Assembly: GCA_025331435.1 (NCBI GenBank)
Contig: JAIWNI010000142.1
Location: forward strand, 1 to 58,878
Direction of reading: 5' to 3'
Length of the DNA stretch: 58,878 nt
Origin: Choanephora cucurbitarum
Lineage: Eukaryota; Mucoromycota; Mucoromycetes; Mucorales; Choanephoraceae
Within the stretch, counting starts at the first letter, position 1. Every line of letters begins with the position of its first letter. The notes under the pieces are model-generated. The model ran no database searches, was not told where the DNA came from, and saw only the letters and a list, made by a program, of their open reading frames with translations. The translations under genes and the position numbers were made by a program. Below are positions 34,365 through 45,367 of the stretch, one piece after another.

Positions 34365-35341
34365 TTAAAGGCCGTTACGCAACCAGTCAATAGCTTCCTT
34401 TTCCGTGATTGTGGGATAACCAAATGCATTTGCAGAAAAAAGCGATTGTGGTTGTGATTGATACATTGGTTGTGGTCGTGGTTGTTGTTGTGGATGTGGT
34501 TGTTGTTGTGGATGAAGCTGTTGTGGGTGAGATTGTTGTTGTTGTGGATAAGGTTGTTGCATAGGTTGGAGTTGTGGATGAGGATGAGGTTGTGGGTATG
34601 GGTGTATCTGAGGATGAATGTGGGGATGCTGTTGAGAATATTGCTGTGGTAACAAGAAGTAGTAAGGTTGTTGCGGTAATTGTTGAGGTTGTTGTGGTAA
34701 CTGTTGAGGTTGCTGTGATAGTTGTTGAGGTTGCTGTGGTAACTGTTGAGGCTGTTGTGGTAACTGTTGAAGCTGTTGTGGTAACTGTTGAAGCTGTTGT
34801 GGTTGCTCAGGTTGTTGTGGTGTTTGAAGCTGCTGAGGTTGTTGAGATTGTTGTGACAGTGGCTGTGATTGTGATAATGTATGTAACGACGATGCTTGTG
34901 GTTGTGGTTGTTGCAGGCTAACAGGAGTGGCGGAAGCTAGCGGTAAAGCAACTATCTGTGGCGCTGGTTGGCCAGAAACTGACTGCTGTTGTGGTGCTGA
35001 TGTGTTTGCAGGTGCTAGTTAAATCTCGGTTACTTTCTTCTTTCTCCATCTGTTGCGTTTAATAATTACCTGACATCCTTTGCAACTCTTCTAGTAAGGT
35101 TTGTCTCTCTTGCTCCAATCGAGCTCTTTCAGTCTCCTCAAGCTGCTCCTTTTGGACTATTTGAGCTTCTCGCTCAACTTCCTGCTGAATCTATTGATAG
35201 TCTAGTTTGAGCGATGGATGGCAGTTATTGCTTCATTAGGTACTCTACCAGAAGCTCGTTTTTAAGCTTGTAATTGAGAAGCCTTTCTTTTAATGCGGTT
35301 ATATGTTGTTGTCGATCTGATGCAGCGCAAGAAGAAACCAT
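34365..35341 (-). CDS. P/Q-rich protein with an N-terminal coiled coil
   Basis: At least three exons. ATG 35341 begins MVSSCAASDRQQHITALKE. A coiled coil follows (IQQEVEREAQIVQKEQLEE and ERARLEQERQTLLEELQRM). The long last exon is made of PQQLQQLPQQ-like and HPQQ/HPHPQ units and ends with a conserved-looking NAFGYPTITEKEAIDWLRNG. I do not recognise the family. The Pro/Gln repeats look like those of transcription or endocytic adaptors, but that is not evidence of function. The repeats produce open frames on the other strand, which I do not call. Confidence 0.6.
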
Positions 35342-35709
35342 ATTAGTGTCACAGAGAGAGAGAAAAAAAATTTTCTACATGTTTTATGCAACTTCATTGT
35401 TACATGTCTACGACTTGGATTACCAAAGCTTGATGAATGGAGCCTATTTAGGCTATCTTGATTCCGACACACTAATGAGAGCCAAAGGGGATGAGGATCG
35501 TAGAGAAATTCAGAAATCATTAGCTTATTTCTGTTACATAGCTTTTGGATCCAAATCATTCAAATCTTAACAATCCAGTGAGTGATATTTCATCATGCTA
35601 AACTGTGCATTCTGTGGATACGCCGTCACGATTCTGACACACTGAACTTCCTTTCATTAAATTAGACCTGCAAGTTGACTTTTTTTTTCTTTCTTTCAAA
35701 GCAACTGAA
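35342..35709. other. Divergent intergenic region
   Basis: 368 bp between the P/Q-rich gene (minus) and the epimerase-like gene (plus). A 98-codon frame (35274-35570) crosses it and overlaps the start of the minus-strand gene. It has no recognisable motif and I regard it as chance. Confidence 0.4.
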
Positions 35710-36620
35710 ATGGACCAACACGTAGTATCTGCTGCACTACCTATGCTTATTTTAGGTTTAGGTTGGACAGGACAATTTTTAGCCGAGCTTTTAGTCTCTT
35801 TGCGTATGGACTATGCAGCAACAACTCGCGACGGAAGAAACAGCACAATACAATGGTCTTTGCCTTCAGTTTGTGAAGATATAAATGTTTCATCTCTTCC
35901 ACTTGCAAAGACAATCCTCGTCACTTTTCCAGTTATGCAGCCAGATTGTATGACAGCATTGATGGATGCTTATGAGGCTAAGCATCAAATTCAGGCGCAA
36001 TGGATTTTGCTCTCTTCAACAAGGCCTTTTGACGGTAATCCGGCCGATAGACACACTCCATTAGACAGAACAAAAGATACAGGACGTATGGGTGCAGAAG
36101 ACAAGTTGCTTGAAAAAGGTGGTGTAGTGCTGCATTTGTCTGGTTTGTGGGGTAATGAAAGGTAAATGGAAATAAGAAGAAAAGAGTGTCATCCTTTGTA
36201 TACTCATTCTTTCTTGCGGGGCGAATGAAACTTAGACAACCAAGAAACTGGGTGCCTCGCTTTCCTACTAGAGAGGCTATTCGCAACAAACTATTGACGC
36301 GTCAATTACATTTGATACATGGTAAAGATGTTGCAAGAGCTATTGTAGCTGTGCATCAGCAGTTTACACCTGGTGAGAGATGGATTGTGACAGACAATGG
36401 CTGCTACGATTGGATCAAATTGTTCTTAGTCTGGGGAAATGAAGAGCAGATTTCGACGGCTAGAGATCTTGCAGCCAATGACGATGCCTGTCGCAAAGAG
36501 CTTGGAGATGGATCTTTGGAGGATATTGTAGCTCGTGGAGGAGTTAAACCTCGCTTAGATTCGACTGAGTTTTGGCAAACATTTGGTATAAAGGCAAATG
36601 AGTTTCTTGACATTCAATAA
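35710..36620 (+). CDS. NAD(P)-binding epimerase-like protein (YeeZ type)
   Basis: Two exons (35710-36161, 36236-36620) give 278 aa. The Rossmann motif LILGLGWTGQFLAELL (GxGxxG) sits at residues 12-27, LLSSTRPFDG holds the strand-4 Ser region, and LIHGKDVARAIVAVH follows the intron. This resembles the atypical SDR family that includes bacterial YeeZ. The substrate is unknown. A YxxxK catalytic pair is not obvious, which is usual for atypical members. Confidence 0.75.
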
Positions 36621-37434
36621 TTTGAGTGTTCAAAAGAAAAATAGAATAAAACGAATAACAGTTAGCTCCCTTTACATTTGTTTGGACCACTCTATTTTTT
36701 TTTATATATAAAGTCTGGATGGGAAAGTGAAGAGAAAAAGAGAGGGGAGAGAGAGGGGAGAGGTTGAATGCATTAGCATTTTTGACACTTATCTTATGTA
36801 GGACAAGATGTTGGATACAAAACTTTTATCCGCTTTTCATGCAAACTAACAAATAGGGTCTTTAAGCTTCTTAGAGCGAACTATTGTTGCATATAAATCT
36901 CTATTTCTATATATCTAAATATATCAAATTGTGCAAGATACTACTTTCTTTTTTCTCTTTCATTCCTTATAAACAGACAGCTGTAGGTATCAGAAAGTGT
37001 ATGCTTTTTTGGTTAGTTTAGGCATTTATACACAAGTTTGTTATACGAACACAACAATGGCTGTGATCTCATTGATGGTTTACTTGTATGGTGCAAACCA
37101 TGCTCAGCTACATTTTCTTGCAGCTCATTCTTTAACTGCGAGGCATTGTTGAAAGGTTGTTCTTCTCTCTTTTCTTTCTAGATTAGCTTGTTTCCAGAAG
37201 ACTTTAATTCTCACAAAACGAAAAGAGGTTTTATCTTAAACATGCTGGTAATCTATCAGACTCCTATCCCCTCTTTATTTAATAAATCCTTGTTACATCA
37301 TATTATTGATTAATTTAAAAGAAAAAGTGGTCATTTATACAATGAAACCTAAATAAGCTGCGGATTTATAAACTCTGCGATTTATCATGTAACTCATTGT
37401 TCTTTGTTGGTCTTTTCTTGAAAAATATAATAAA
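36621..37434. other. Intergenic, no gene recognised
   Basis: AT-rich, with a GA repeat near 36730-36765. It forms the flank between ordinary genes and the mobile-element region to the right. Confidence 0.4.
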
Positions 37435-37650
37435 ATGAGCACTTCTACAATTATTTCATTATTTGAGGAAGCCAACAAACACCTTTTCAAAGACGATTAT
37501 GGTAAGTTAGCTGACACGTTTGTTTATCAAAGTAACATTGCTCGGATCGCCATAGACCTTAACCTTCCTGAATCAACTGTAGGTTCAGTTTGTAGAAGAT
37601 TTCAGCAAACACAGACCACATTTACTAAAACTCCAACTGAGAGAAAAAGG
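37435..37650 (+). pseudogene. Helix-turn-helix ORF fragment interrupted by a LINE
   Basis: ATG 37435 opens 72 codons ending GSVCRRFQQTQ and TPTERKR. The middle (ARIAIDLNLPESTVGSVCRR) has the form of a transposase HTH. The frame then runs into the LINE-derived sequence. Across the LINE poly(A), at 38897, sequence reading KPTGSIRAQHRPF could be its continuation. Confidence 0.4.
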
Positions 37651-38896
37651 TTTTTTTTTTTCTCAAACTGGTTTGAAAATGTGGTTGAGACAAGCGTTTG
37701 TCGTCAGCCTATTGGGTCTTGCTTCCTCAGTTCCAATGGCAACTTTTCTTTATCGTATGATGTGTTGGCTACTCCAAACCCTCTCCAATTCTCCTTCTGC
37801 TATGATTCCAATTCTCTTTTCCAGCTCTCGAAGTTCAGCTCTGACTGACACTGATAGCCCTTTCGCTGCAATTTTAGGGGCTGTCGATGTAATTCCTAAG
37901 AGCCCCTCTCATGAAGCCTTTCCAAACTTACCTACTTGCCTCGTTCTCCCATTAAAGGATATTTGTGCTATTCCCGAGGCTTCATCCTTTGTCTTCAGTA
38001 GAACAATGCGTTCCTTTCGAGTGACTGACATCTTTATCACTGACATGGCTACTAACCGCCTCCGATTCCGCTCCAGTCCTGAATGTCAATTCCTTCGTTT
38101 GCTGTCTCGTTTCAAGAAAGCAGTCGCTCAGGCAGACCTCATTTTACCTCCTTTCATTGCAGTGCGCATGCTTCATTCAATTTCAGTCACCACTCCCGAG
38201 TCCTTGGATTTCTCTCCATTTTCAGATCTTCTTTCTTATCAAGCTGTTCCTCTCTCATGCTTAAATAAATGGGCTCTCAAGCAATTGTTCAAAGATGCGG
38301 TGGCATTACCAGTTCCCTCGTCACTACCCGCCATTCCGCCTTCACGTTGGAGACTCTTCCTTTCTACCCCTATGGACGGTGCTACCCGTACCCTTTGGTA
38401 TCGTCTAATTCACGATAAGATCTCAAGCAAGACCTCCCTCTACCGCCTTCTCCCTGACGTCATTGGTGATGATCATTGCCATTACTGTTACAGCACTGAG
38501 ACTCCGTGCCATATGCTTTTCACATGCGGTATTAAAAGCCATGTCTGGTACCGTGCGTTTTCACGCTACATTGGCAGCCCGAACAGGGTCCTACTATCTG
38601 TGCTTTTTGAAAACTTTCGCCTTCTTTCTTTTCCTCTGTATACTATCAGCGACTACTCCATGAAACTCCATATATACCAATTGATGGGTGTATTTGTCTT
38701 CAGTATCTGGTCAGCTCACTGGCGTGAACACTTCTCTGCGATCCCTTTCCTCTCTGATCGTGTTTTTTGTAACATTCCAAAGAAAGTACACTCTCTGAAT
38801 CAAATAACTAGTCTAGTTTAGAATAATTTCCTGCTTTTTAAGATCCAGTCACTGCATAAGTACACTGGCTTCTTTTATTTTGATCCATAAAAAAAA
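37651..38896 (+). mobile_element. 5'-truncated non-LTR retrotransposon (LINE), 3' part
   Basis: A 382-codon frame (37673-38821) ends in the typical C-terminus of LINE reverse transcriptase polyproteins: RTLWYRLIHDKIS, then a zinc-binding C-x2-C-x7-H-x4-C (CHYCYSTETPCHMLFTC). The polymerase core is missing, so the copy is 5'-truncated. A short A run (38889-38896) marks the 3' end. The frame has no stop over 1.1 kb, so the copy is fairly young. Confidence 0.75.
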
Positions 38897-39063
38897 GCCT
38901 ACTGGGTCAATTAGGGCTCAACATCGTCCTTTTTCGAGCTCTGGCAAGAAGGTTACTTTAACCGCTTTTCGAGTAATCTTAGGTCGTATGAACTTCAAGT
39001 CGCTACAAATAGATTCTTATTTGCTGCAATTTAGATGCTCGAGGAGCGTGCACTCTATAGCTA
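38897..39063. other. Flank of the LINE
   Basis: An open frame in the plus strand (KKPTGSIRAQHRPFSSSGKK and onward to about 39100) may be the other half of the interrupted ORF. No family recognised. Confidence 0.3.
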
Positions 39064-39645
39064 TTGGCAGGTTGTACAGGTTATTTGGTAAAATTGCTTG
39101 AGGATGTGTTTGATGGTTGGTATGTTTCATCAGAATCACCATTCGAGTCAATGGCTGGGCGTTTGCATTCCAAAGGCATCTTTATACCAAAGAAAGAAGC
39201 ACCGTTTGTCAAAGCAGCTCGATTACTAAATCAGTATGTTAAGAAGCAGTCTGCAAAGAAGTGGATGCTTATCAGCCAGCGATTTGAGAAACAAGGCCTT
39301 TCACCTACTCATCCTTTACATCTAAGGACTGACAACAAAATCCAAGAAGCAGCATCTCTGATACTAAACATCTTTACATACAAATCGATAGACAGAGCAT
39401 CATTAAGACAAGCAAAGTCTAACTTAAGTGAATTGCCTGAAAGCTCATTGACTGCCTCAGGAAAACTTGTAAAGCATTACGTTAATACTTTAAATCAGCA
39501 GCGCCGTTTCTCAGTTGAAAAGTTTGAAAAAAAGGAGCTCAAAAAAGATATGCTTAGTGTCTACGAAGGTGTCCTTGCTGGAGCTGTTAAAAGACAAAAT
39601 ACCTCTTTAACTAAAAAAGCTTCATCGCTTTATAATAAAATATAG
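39064..39645 (+). CDS. Hypothetical protein, up to 193 aa, in mobile-element region
   Basis: Uninterrupted frame to TAG at 39645. The first in-frame ATG is at 39151 (MAGRLHSKGIFIPKKE), giving about 164 aa. The sequence is helical and basic (KAARLLNQYVKKQSAKKWM, SVEKFEKKELKKDMLSVYEG) with a Lys-rich end. No motif is recognised. It may be the end of a mobile-element ORF, given its place between a LINE and an inverted-repeat element, or a real gene with 5' exons upstream. Confidence 0.4.
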   Translation: MAGCTGYLVKLLEDVFDGWYVSSESPFESMAGRLHSKGIFIPKKEAPFVKAARLLNQYVKKQSAKKWMLISQRFEKQGLSPTHPLHLRTDNKIQEAASLILNIFTYKSIDRASLRQAKSNLSELPESSLTASGKLVKHYVNTLNQQRRFSVEKFEKKELKKDMLSVYEGVLAGAVKRQNTSLTKKASSLYNKI

Positions 39646-41063
39646 TTTGTTTTCTCTTGTCTGTACTTAATTCCCTATAGTCTAAAAAAAACTAGTTTGT
39701 TCTATCCTAATACCCAAGTTCATTCACATCATCGTCCAAAAGTCTAGTAAGAAGACATGCTTCATTTTGTTCTATAAACATTTAGTGAGCAAATCAAATA
39801 CAAGTTTGAAAGCAAAAACGTCTGGATAAAATTTCGAATTATTCGCTTTTAAGCCTTGTAATGAACAGAAGAATATTTTTGGCAAGTGAAAGTTTGACAT
39901 TGGCTGGACACTGACAGGAGACTCAGAAAGAGTAACCAAGGACTGTCCTATTGGCTAAAAGGAATGTTTTGCCGGCATTTACTGTGCTAATGAAAGCTGT
40001 CCCCCTTTTTTTTTAATTGATATGAGGCCTTTTCATACTTTAAAAAAGAAGATCTGCTCTCATCACAGACTGCAAAATATATCTTGAGGAAACAGACAAG
40101 CTAAACTTATCATTCATAATACAATAAAGTGCACTATAATATGCTTCAGCCGAGTTCAGCGTTTTTCTAAGGTGTCAGGCTTAAGACTTTTTTATGCAGA
40201 AATTTGTCTTCTTCTCCAGACAAGCTATATTATCAAATATCAAGATAGACACACTCATGGGGAATATAAGCGTAGATCAAATCTCATTGTAGACCAAAAC
40301 GAATTTGACAGTAACATTGCACATTTTGTGCTCCCCTGACAGAATTGATCTGGTTGCTGCGGATATCTAGAAAGAAAGTTGTCTAGTGCGACTGAAGGTT
40401 TTGGCGAAAACGATGGATAGATTTAAGAGGGGGCTCAATACCACTGCATGAAATTTTTGTCATCTGTGGAACTTTAACTACACCCAATAAGAGCCCACGT
40501 AGAGTTTTGGTTATCGAGTGACCCTAATAATCACGCTTTATACATCGTATTTTAACATTTATTTTTTAAGTTAAACATTTTGGGCTCTGAAGGCTTAATT
40601 TCTTCACTTTTTTTTTCAAGATTATTATCGAATCTAACAATAGTATAACTATGCAATGGTATAAGGCTAATTCTAGTCCACTAAGCACTCTGTAGTGTAA
40701 TATTTTATAAAAGTTGTTCGTCGGTCTTTGAAGTAAAAACCAAAGACACTCTCAGTCTTCATCATGTAGAAAAATTTTCTGGTTCATCTTTTGAAAAACT
40801 CTATGTGAGCTTTCATTGGTCAAGTTAAGCTCTTCAGATGAAAAGAAATTCATGTAGAAAAAGATGTAGTGTTATTGAGCCCCCCCCCCCTACTAAATAT
40901 TTTTTTTTTCGAAAATGCGCAAATAATTTTTCCGTTTGATGTATCTATTCCAAAAGAAGCAACTTCAAATTACCATCGGTGTCTTAATAAGCTTTGTCCT
41001 TGCTGTCTGATTTTTTTTTATTTTTGTATCCCTTTCTCTTTTTTCAACTTTCAATCTTCATCA
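39646..41063. other. Intergenic region containing an inverted-repeat element
   Basis: No gene seen. 40429-40890 is described separately. The last 100 bases before 41064 are T/CT-rich and should include the PUF gene leader. Confidence 0.4.
40429..40890. repeat. About 460-bp element with imperfect terminal inverted repeats of 80-95 bp
   Basis: The left end reads GGGGGCTCAATACCACTGCA and the right end, reversed, GGGGGCTCAATAACACTACA. Similarity continues inward: left TCATCTG, then CTTTAACT, CCCAAT, AGCCCACGTAGAGTTTT (to about 40508); right reversed TCATCTG, CTTAACT, CCAAT, AGCTCACATAGAGTTTTT (to about 40793). The right end lies in an 11-C run. No coding sequence is inside. The form is that of a non-autonomous DNA transposon. 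Target duplication could not be settled. Confidence 0.6.
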
Positions 41064-43377
41064 ATGGACTTTGCGTGGGTATCTGACGCTCACAAACATT
41101 TGAAAAACAAAGAGAGGTAATGTGAGTTGCATCGAGTAAACGCACTTCAGTTCATTGATATGATACAGCGACCAACACAGCTCAGACAATGTTCGACGCG
41201 CTCGCGCTGGCACAATGCCTTCTTCGACACTCTCTCCTTTTTTAAACCTAAACCCATATATTGCCCAACAGAAACCACAGAGATCAGGCTCATTCAGTGA
41301 TTTGACGGATAGTTCTCTAGACGACAATTCAACAATTGCAAGCACACTTGCTTCTCTTGGTTTACATGACGACCCAGAATTGCCTACAATGCGCCACCGT
41401 GCTTTCACCGTTTCTTCCAAAACCTATCCCGATATGACGCCTTTTAGCCCATTCTCATTGGATCAGCCAATGATAAACAACAATCCTCCTCTTGCTACAC
41501 ACCGTCGCCCTCGCGCTATCAGCCTCGGCATGGCTGACCAGAAGCCGTTTTCGCCTTTTGATCATTTTCGTGCAACTTCAAATTTGACAGACGATTTATT
41601 GTACAACCCTTTTTCTCATGTAGAAGAAGCAAAGGAGGAAGAGAATGAAGATGAAGGCGAAGAAGGCCATCAGACGCCTTCTCGCGCTTTATGGCTAGGC
41701 AACATCAATTCCTCAGTCAGTGTGCCTGATCTTCATCAGATATTTTCATCGTATGGCCGTGTAGAGAGTGCACGTATTTTGTCTGACAAAGAATGTGCTT
41801 TTGTCAATTTTGAGACTGTCGAATCTGCCTTGGCAGCCAAAGAAGATCTTGTCAATCGTCTCGGCAGCAAAGTAAAAGGCAGCGCTGTGAAAGTAGGCTT
41901 TGGCAAAGCAGACGTCTCTGTAGCTATGGCTCTTAGTAGTGAAGCTGGTCCTAATGCTCAAGGCCCTACAAGATCTCTATGTAAGTATCTATTAAAGGCC
42001 TCAGTATATTCAATCAGGGAAGGCTTAAACATATCTGTATAGGGGTCGGAAATATACCAGCCGACATCAATCCTGCTGTCTTGAGATCGCTATTTCAACG
42101 TTTTGGTTCCATTGAATCTATCCGCATTTTGTCCCATAAAAACTGTGGCTTTGTTAATTTCGAAAAACAAGAGGATGCTGTGCGTGCACGTAAAAAGATG
42201 CAAAACAAAGAGATCCTAGGTCGTGGTACAGGTATTGTCCGTGTCGGATTTGCCAAAGCACCAGACACGAATGATATAGTTGAAGATGTGGTCATCAACG
42301 GCAACAAAGTAACCTCATACGCTACACCTCAGCAACAACAACAAAAGCAACAGCAGCTGCAGCAACAAAATCAACAAAATCAATCATCGCAGGAGAAAAA
42401 CGCAACAACACAATGGAGCACAGTCATTTGGATGGCAACTATGATGATGAACGCTCAGAAGCAACAGCTGAACTCATCGTCTGTTGAGATGGATGAAAAC
42501 AAGCGTTTGATGCTTGAAAGATTGTCTATTATGGAACAATTGGGTTACCAACCCAACGGATCTGAATTGGAACGTGCGCCTGTCAGTTATGCTACACATA
42601 TTCCTGCTGTTCCTGAGTTTAGTGTGGATCGTAAATTAAGTCCTTTGAGATTGCGTGAAATCCGAAAAGCATTCGACAATGTAAATGCTGTCTTAGATAT
42701 TGAAGCAGTTGCTGTTGAGTGCAATGAAGAAATAGTCGAGCTTTGTAGTGGTATGTTTTAGTTTTTCCAAAGCAAACAAACCCACGACACTCACTTACTT
42801 TTAGATTACATTGGTAATATTATTGTTCAAAAATTGTTTGAACAGTGTTGCCAAGACACAAAATGTTCAATGCTAGTAAGCATTGCTCCTCATTTGGCAT
42901 CCATTGGTGTGCATAAGAACGGCACTTGGGCAGCTCAAAAAATCATAGATATGGTTCAAACCAACGAACAAGCTGAACTTGTCATTCAACACATTGCACC
43001 TTATGTTCCTCTGTTACTACTTGATCAATTTGGTAATTATGTAGTCCAATGTTGTCTGCGCATGGATCGCAATCAATTCATTTTTGATGCCATCGTTGAC
43101 AATTGTTGGGAGATCGGCCAAGGTCGTTTCGGTGCTCGAGCTGTTCGTGCTATTTTAGAGAATCCGTTGGTTACAAAAGATCAACAGGTATGCTTGATAA
43201 AAAAAAAAGAAAAGAGGCTTATTTATAAGTATATCTATATTAACAAATATATCATAGATCTATGTTGCCGCTGCCATTATGCAAAAGGCACTTGTCTTGT
43301 CAACAAATGCCAATGGATCCATACTATTGAATTGGCTACTTGATACCTCTGGACTACTTGGACAATACCGTAGTTAA
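41064..43377 (+). CDS. Jsn1/Puf1-type RNA-binding protein (two RRMs + Pumilio repeats), apparently short at C-terminus
   Basis: Five exons (41064-41116, 41169-41980, 42043-42750, 42805-43187, 43258-43377) give 691 aa. Two RRMs: ALWLGNINSSVSVPDLHQIF with ECAFVNFE, and LWVGNIPADINPAVLRSLF with NCGFVNFE. After a Gln-rich linker come Pumilio repeats (DYIGNIIVQKLFEQC, KNGTWAAQKIIDM, DQFGNYVVQCCLRM, RFGARAVRAILEN, NANGSILLNWLLDTS). In the Jsn1/Puf1 family these continue for more repeats, but here a stop follows GQYRS. The RRM-PUF class acts on mRNAs near mitochondria in yeast. Confidence 0.88.
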
Positions 43378-43830
43378 CTCAACAAAAAAACTTGCAATTG
43401 ATATTTGATTTTTCTTCTTGTTATTAACATTGTTATTTTACCCTATTTCGCCTTTCTCTCTCTCTTTGTAGAATGTACAGTGACCTAAAAAAAAAGGACG
43501 TTTTTTATTCTATTTCTTCTGCATCAACCATTGATTTAATAAACGCATATTGTGACTTTTTCGTTTAACTTTCTCGTACAGTGTGTTCGGTAAGATTTGT
43601 CCGTTTAACAATCTGTCTAAGTCTCTTGAAGCTTCTGAGCTCAGCAACATATATTTTTTGTGTAAAAAGACTTTTATTCAAACAGTCAGCAAAAAGTCAA
43701 CTCGTGCCTTTTATTTCTTCTGCATTTGGTTATTCTTAATTTGTTGATGGAAGCAAGCATGCTATCATAGCCGAAGTGTGCAAAACAGCTTGTTCCGAGT
43801 GACAAAAAGGGTTTTCTCGGATTAGTTGTA

Positions 43831-44032
43831 CAGTAATACCCCGCAATAACGGAATCAATATTGCATGGTTTTGGTGCCGTACAAACCTGAGATGCAGTTA
43901 CGTTAGATATACACTTTTCACATTATATCATTGGTTCCTTCTCGATCAAAGCAGGGTAAGAGAAGACGAAATTTTTGCAACAATGGATAACTCTGCATCC
44001 ATACTGAATTCCGTTATTGCGGGGTAGTACTG
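43831..44032. mobile_element. 202-bp MITE with pogo-like terminal inverted repeats
   Basis: The left end CAGTAATACCCCGCAATAAC and the reverse of the right end CAGTACTACCCCGCAATAAC match over about 25 bp with one mismatch. TA flanks both sides (43829-43830 and 44033-44034). CAGT ends plus TA duplication are typical of pogo/Tc1-like elements. There is no coding capacity. Confidence 0.85.
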
Positions 44033-44604
44033 TATAACAGTCTAAGGTGAGGTTTTGTTTATTTTAAGGGACAGTTGAACTGATGCTTATGTACGTAAAC
44101 TTGACATATGTCTCACAGAGTTGTCATCGAGTTGTAGGACAGGCCTCAATCATTGGACAACACATCAGAGCTGAAATTTTGGCTCGTCTCTACAAACTGT
44201 ATGAAAGAAGCTCATGTTTGCGTGTGAATGCCACAGGCCCAATGATGGCTTCAAAGACTCTAGGCTTACTGTTATACAGTATATCAAAGCAAATACGGAA
44301 GAAGGAATTCAGGCTGTAGAGGACATGCAAGTCAGCCTCCTTCCTTAATTAGTTGCATGTCTTAGAATTCAAACAAAACAAAAAGTGTGGTTTGCTGCAG
44401 ATCAACATGTTTGTTTCTTTTTTTATCTTGTCAATCTCCATTTTGCCCAGATTAAAATATAATGGCATAAAGTTACACAACGGCCCAAAAGATGGCAGTA
44501 AGAACACAGTCATGAAAAATGATGATACCAAGGAAAAAAGGCTTTTCCCTTTTTAGGGCGTTTTCTCAGTAGGAGAAGCCCTATTACTTTCGTTTTTCAA
44601 AATC

Positions 44605-44698
44605 TGTCACAACATTTAAGTCACCGAAATTTGTCCCAAAACACCTTCCTAAAGGGGCAAGAGATGGGACAAATTTCGGTGACTTAAATGTTGTGACA
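44605..44698. repeat. Perfect 34-bp inverted repeat with 26-bp spacer
   Basis: Arms 44605-44638 and 44665-44698 (beginning tgtcacaacatttaagtcac) are exact reverse complements. Partial similarity extends about 20 bp outward on both sides. This could be a small fold-back element or a hairpin-forming transcript. Confidence 0.85.
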
Positions 44699-44735
44699 AA
44701 AAATGAAAAGTTAAAACAAATTATATATATAATAT

Positions 44736-45315
44736 TGTATTTTTTTTTTTTTGTGTAGAATTATTAGTTTATTAATAATTGAATGGAAAGTCACACGTCA
44801 AAAGAGAGGTGTGCTTGGAGCAATAATTAAAATAAAAAGAAAAGAAAATTATTAACTAAGTTTAAGGATCTTGGCGATAATCATAGCTTCAGTGAACGGA
44901 ATATTCTGGCGAATAAAAGCCCAATGAGCACACCAAACGGCACGGGCAGTAGCAGCGCAAAGGCTGAGGAATTGATTAGCGTGAACATAGGGCGGGACAT
45001 CCATTGACCAAAGGGCCGAGACAATGTGAGAAGGCCGGAAACACATATAAGGGAATCGAGACCGTAGTACGAGAGACCATAGTTCCCACTTCACAGGACA
45101 TGCAACCAACAGATGTTGGCGATCCTCCACAGCGGTGTTGCAAAAAGAGCAGGAAGGGGAAACCTCGGCCAAAAACTGGGCAATGGAAGCATGACAATGG
45201 ATCTTATTGTAGATAATGCGATACCACATTGAGCGACATTCAGGCATCAATGACAGCGACCAAAAGAAGCGCCATGTACGAGAGGGAAGTACGGAGGCAA
45301 CCGGTTGAATCTTAT
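44736..45315 (-). mobile_element. 5'-truncated LINE, 3' part
   Basis: The minus-strand frame from about 45315 reads PVASVLPSRTWRFFWSLS, then CRSMWYRIIYNKIH and a zinc-binding C-x2-C-x8-H-x4-C (CSFCNTAVEDRQHLLVAC), ending at the stop at 44852. A T run at 44739-44752 (plus strand) is its poly(A) tail. It is the same class as the copy at 37.7-38.9 kb but with clearly different sequence. Confidence 0.75.
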
Positions 45316-45317
45316 TT

Positions 45318-45367
45318 GTTCAATAATTTTCTCAATAATTTTCTCTTATTTGCTGAAAAATACAATA
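45318..45367. repeat. End fragment of the 290-bp palindromic MITE family
   Basis: Ends with caataattttctcttatttg followed by ctgaaaaatacaata, the same as the right end of the full element at 49764-50053. Confidence 0.75.

Larger units (their letters stand above)
43378..44735. other. Repeat-bearing intergenic region
   Basis: Contains the TIR element at 43831-44032, a 78-codon open frame at 44083-44319 without recognised motif, and the hairpin at 44605-44698. The first 150 bases are the PUF gene 3' flank. Confidence 0.4.

Noticed and set aside
34458..34921. Long plus-strand open frames rich in Trp/Leu or Val
   Set aside because: They are the antisense of the Pro/Gln repeats of the minus-strand gene.
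35274..35570. 98-codon plus-strand frame ending FGSKSFKS
   Set aside because: Overlaps the start of the minus-strand P/Q-rich gene and the divergent promoter; no motif or splice partner.
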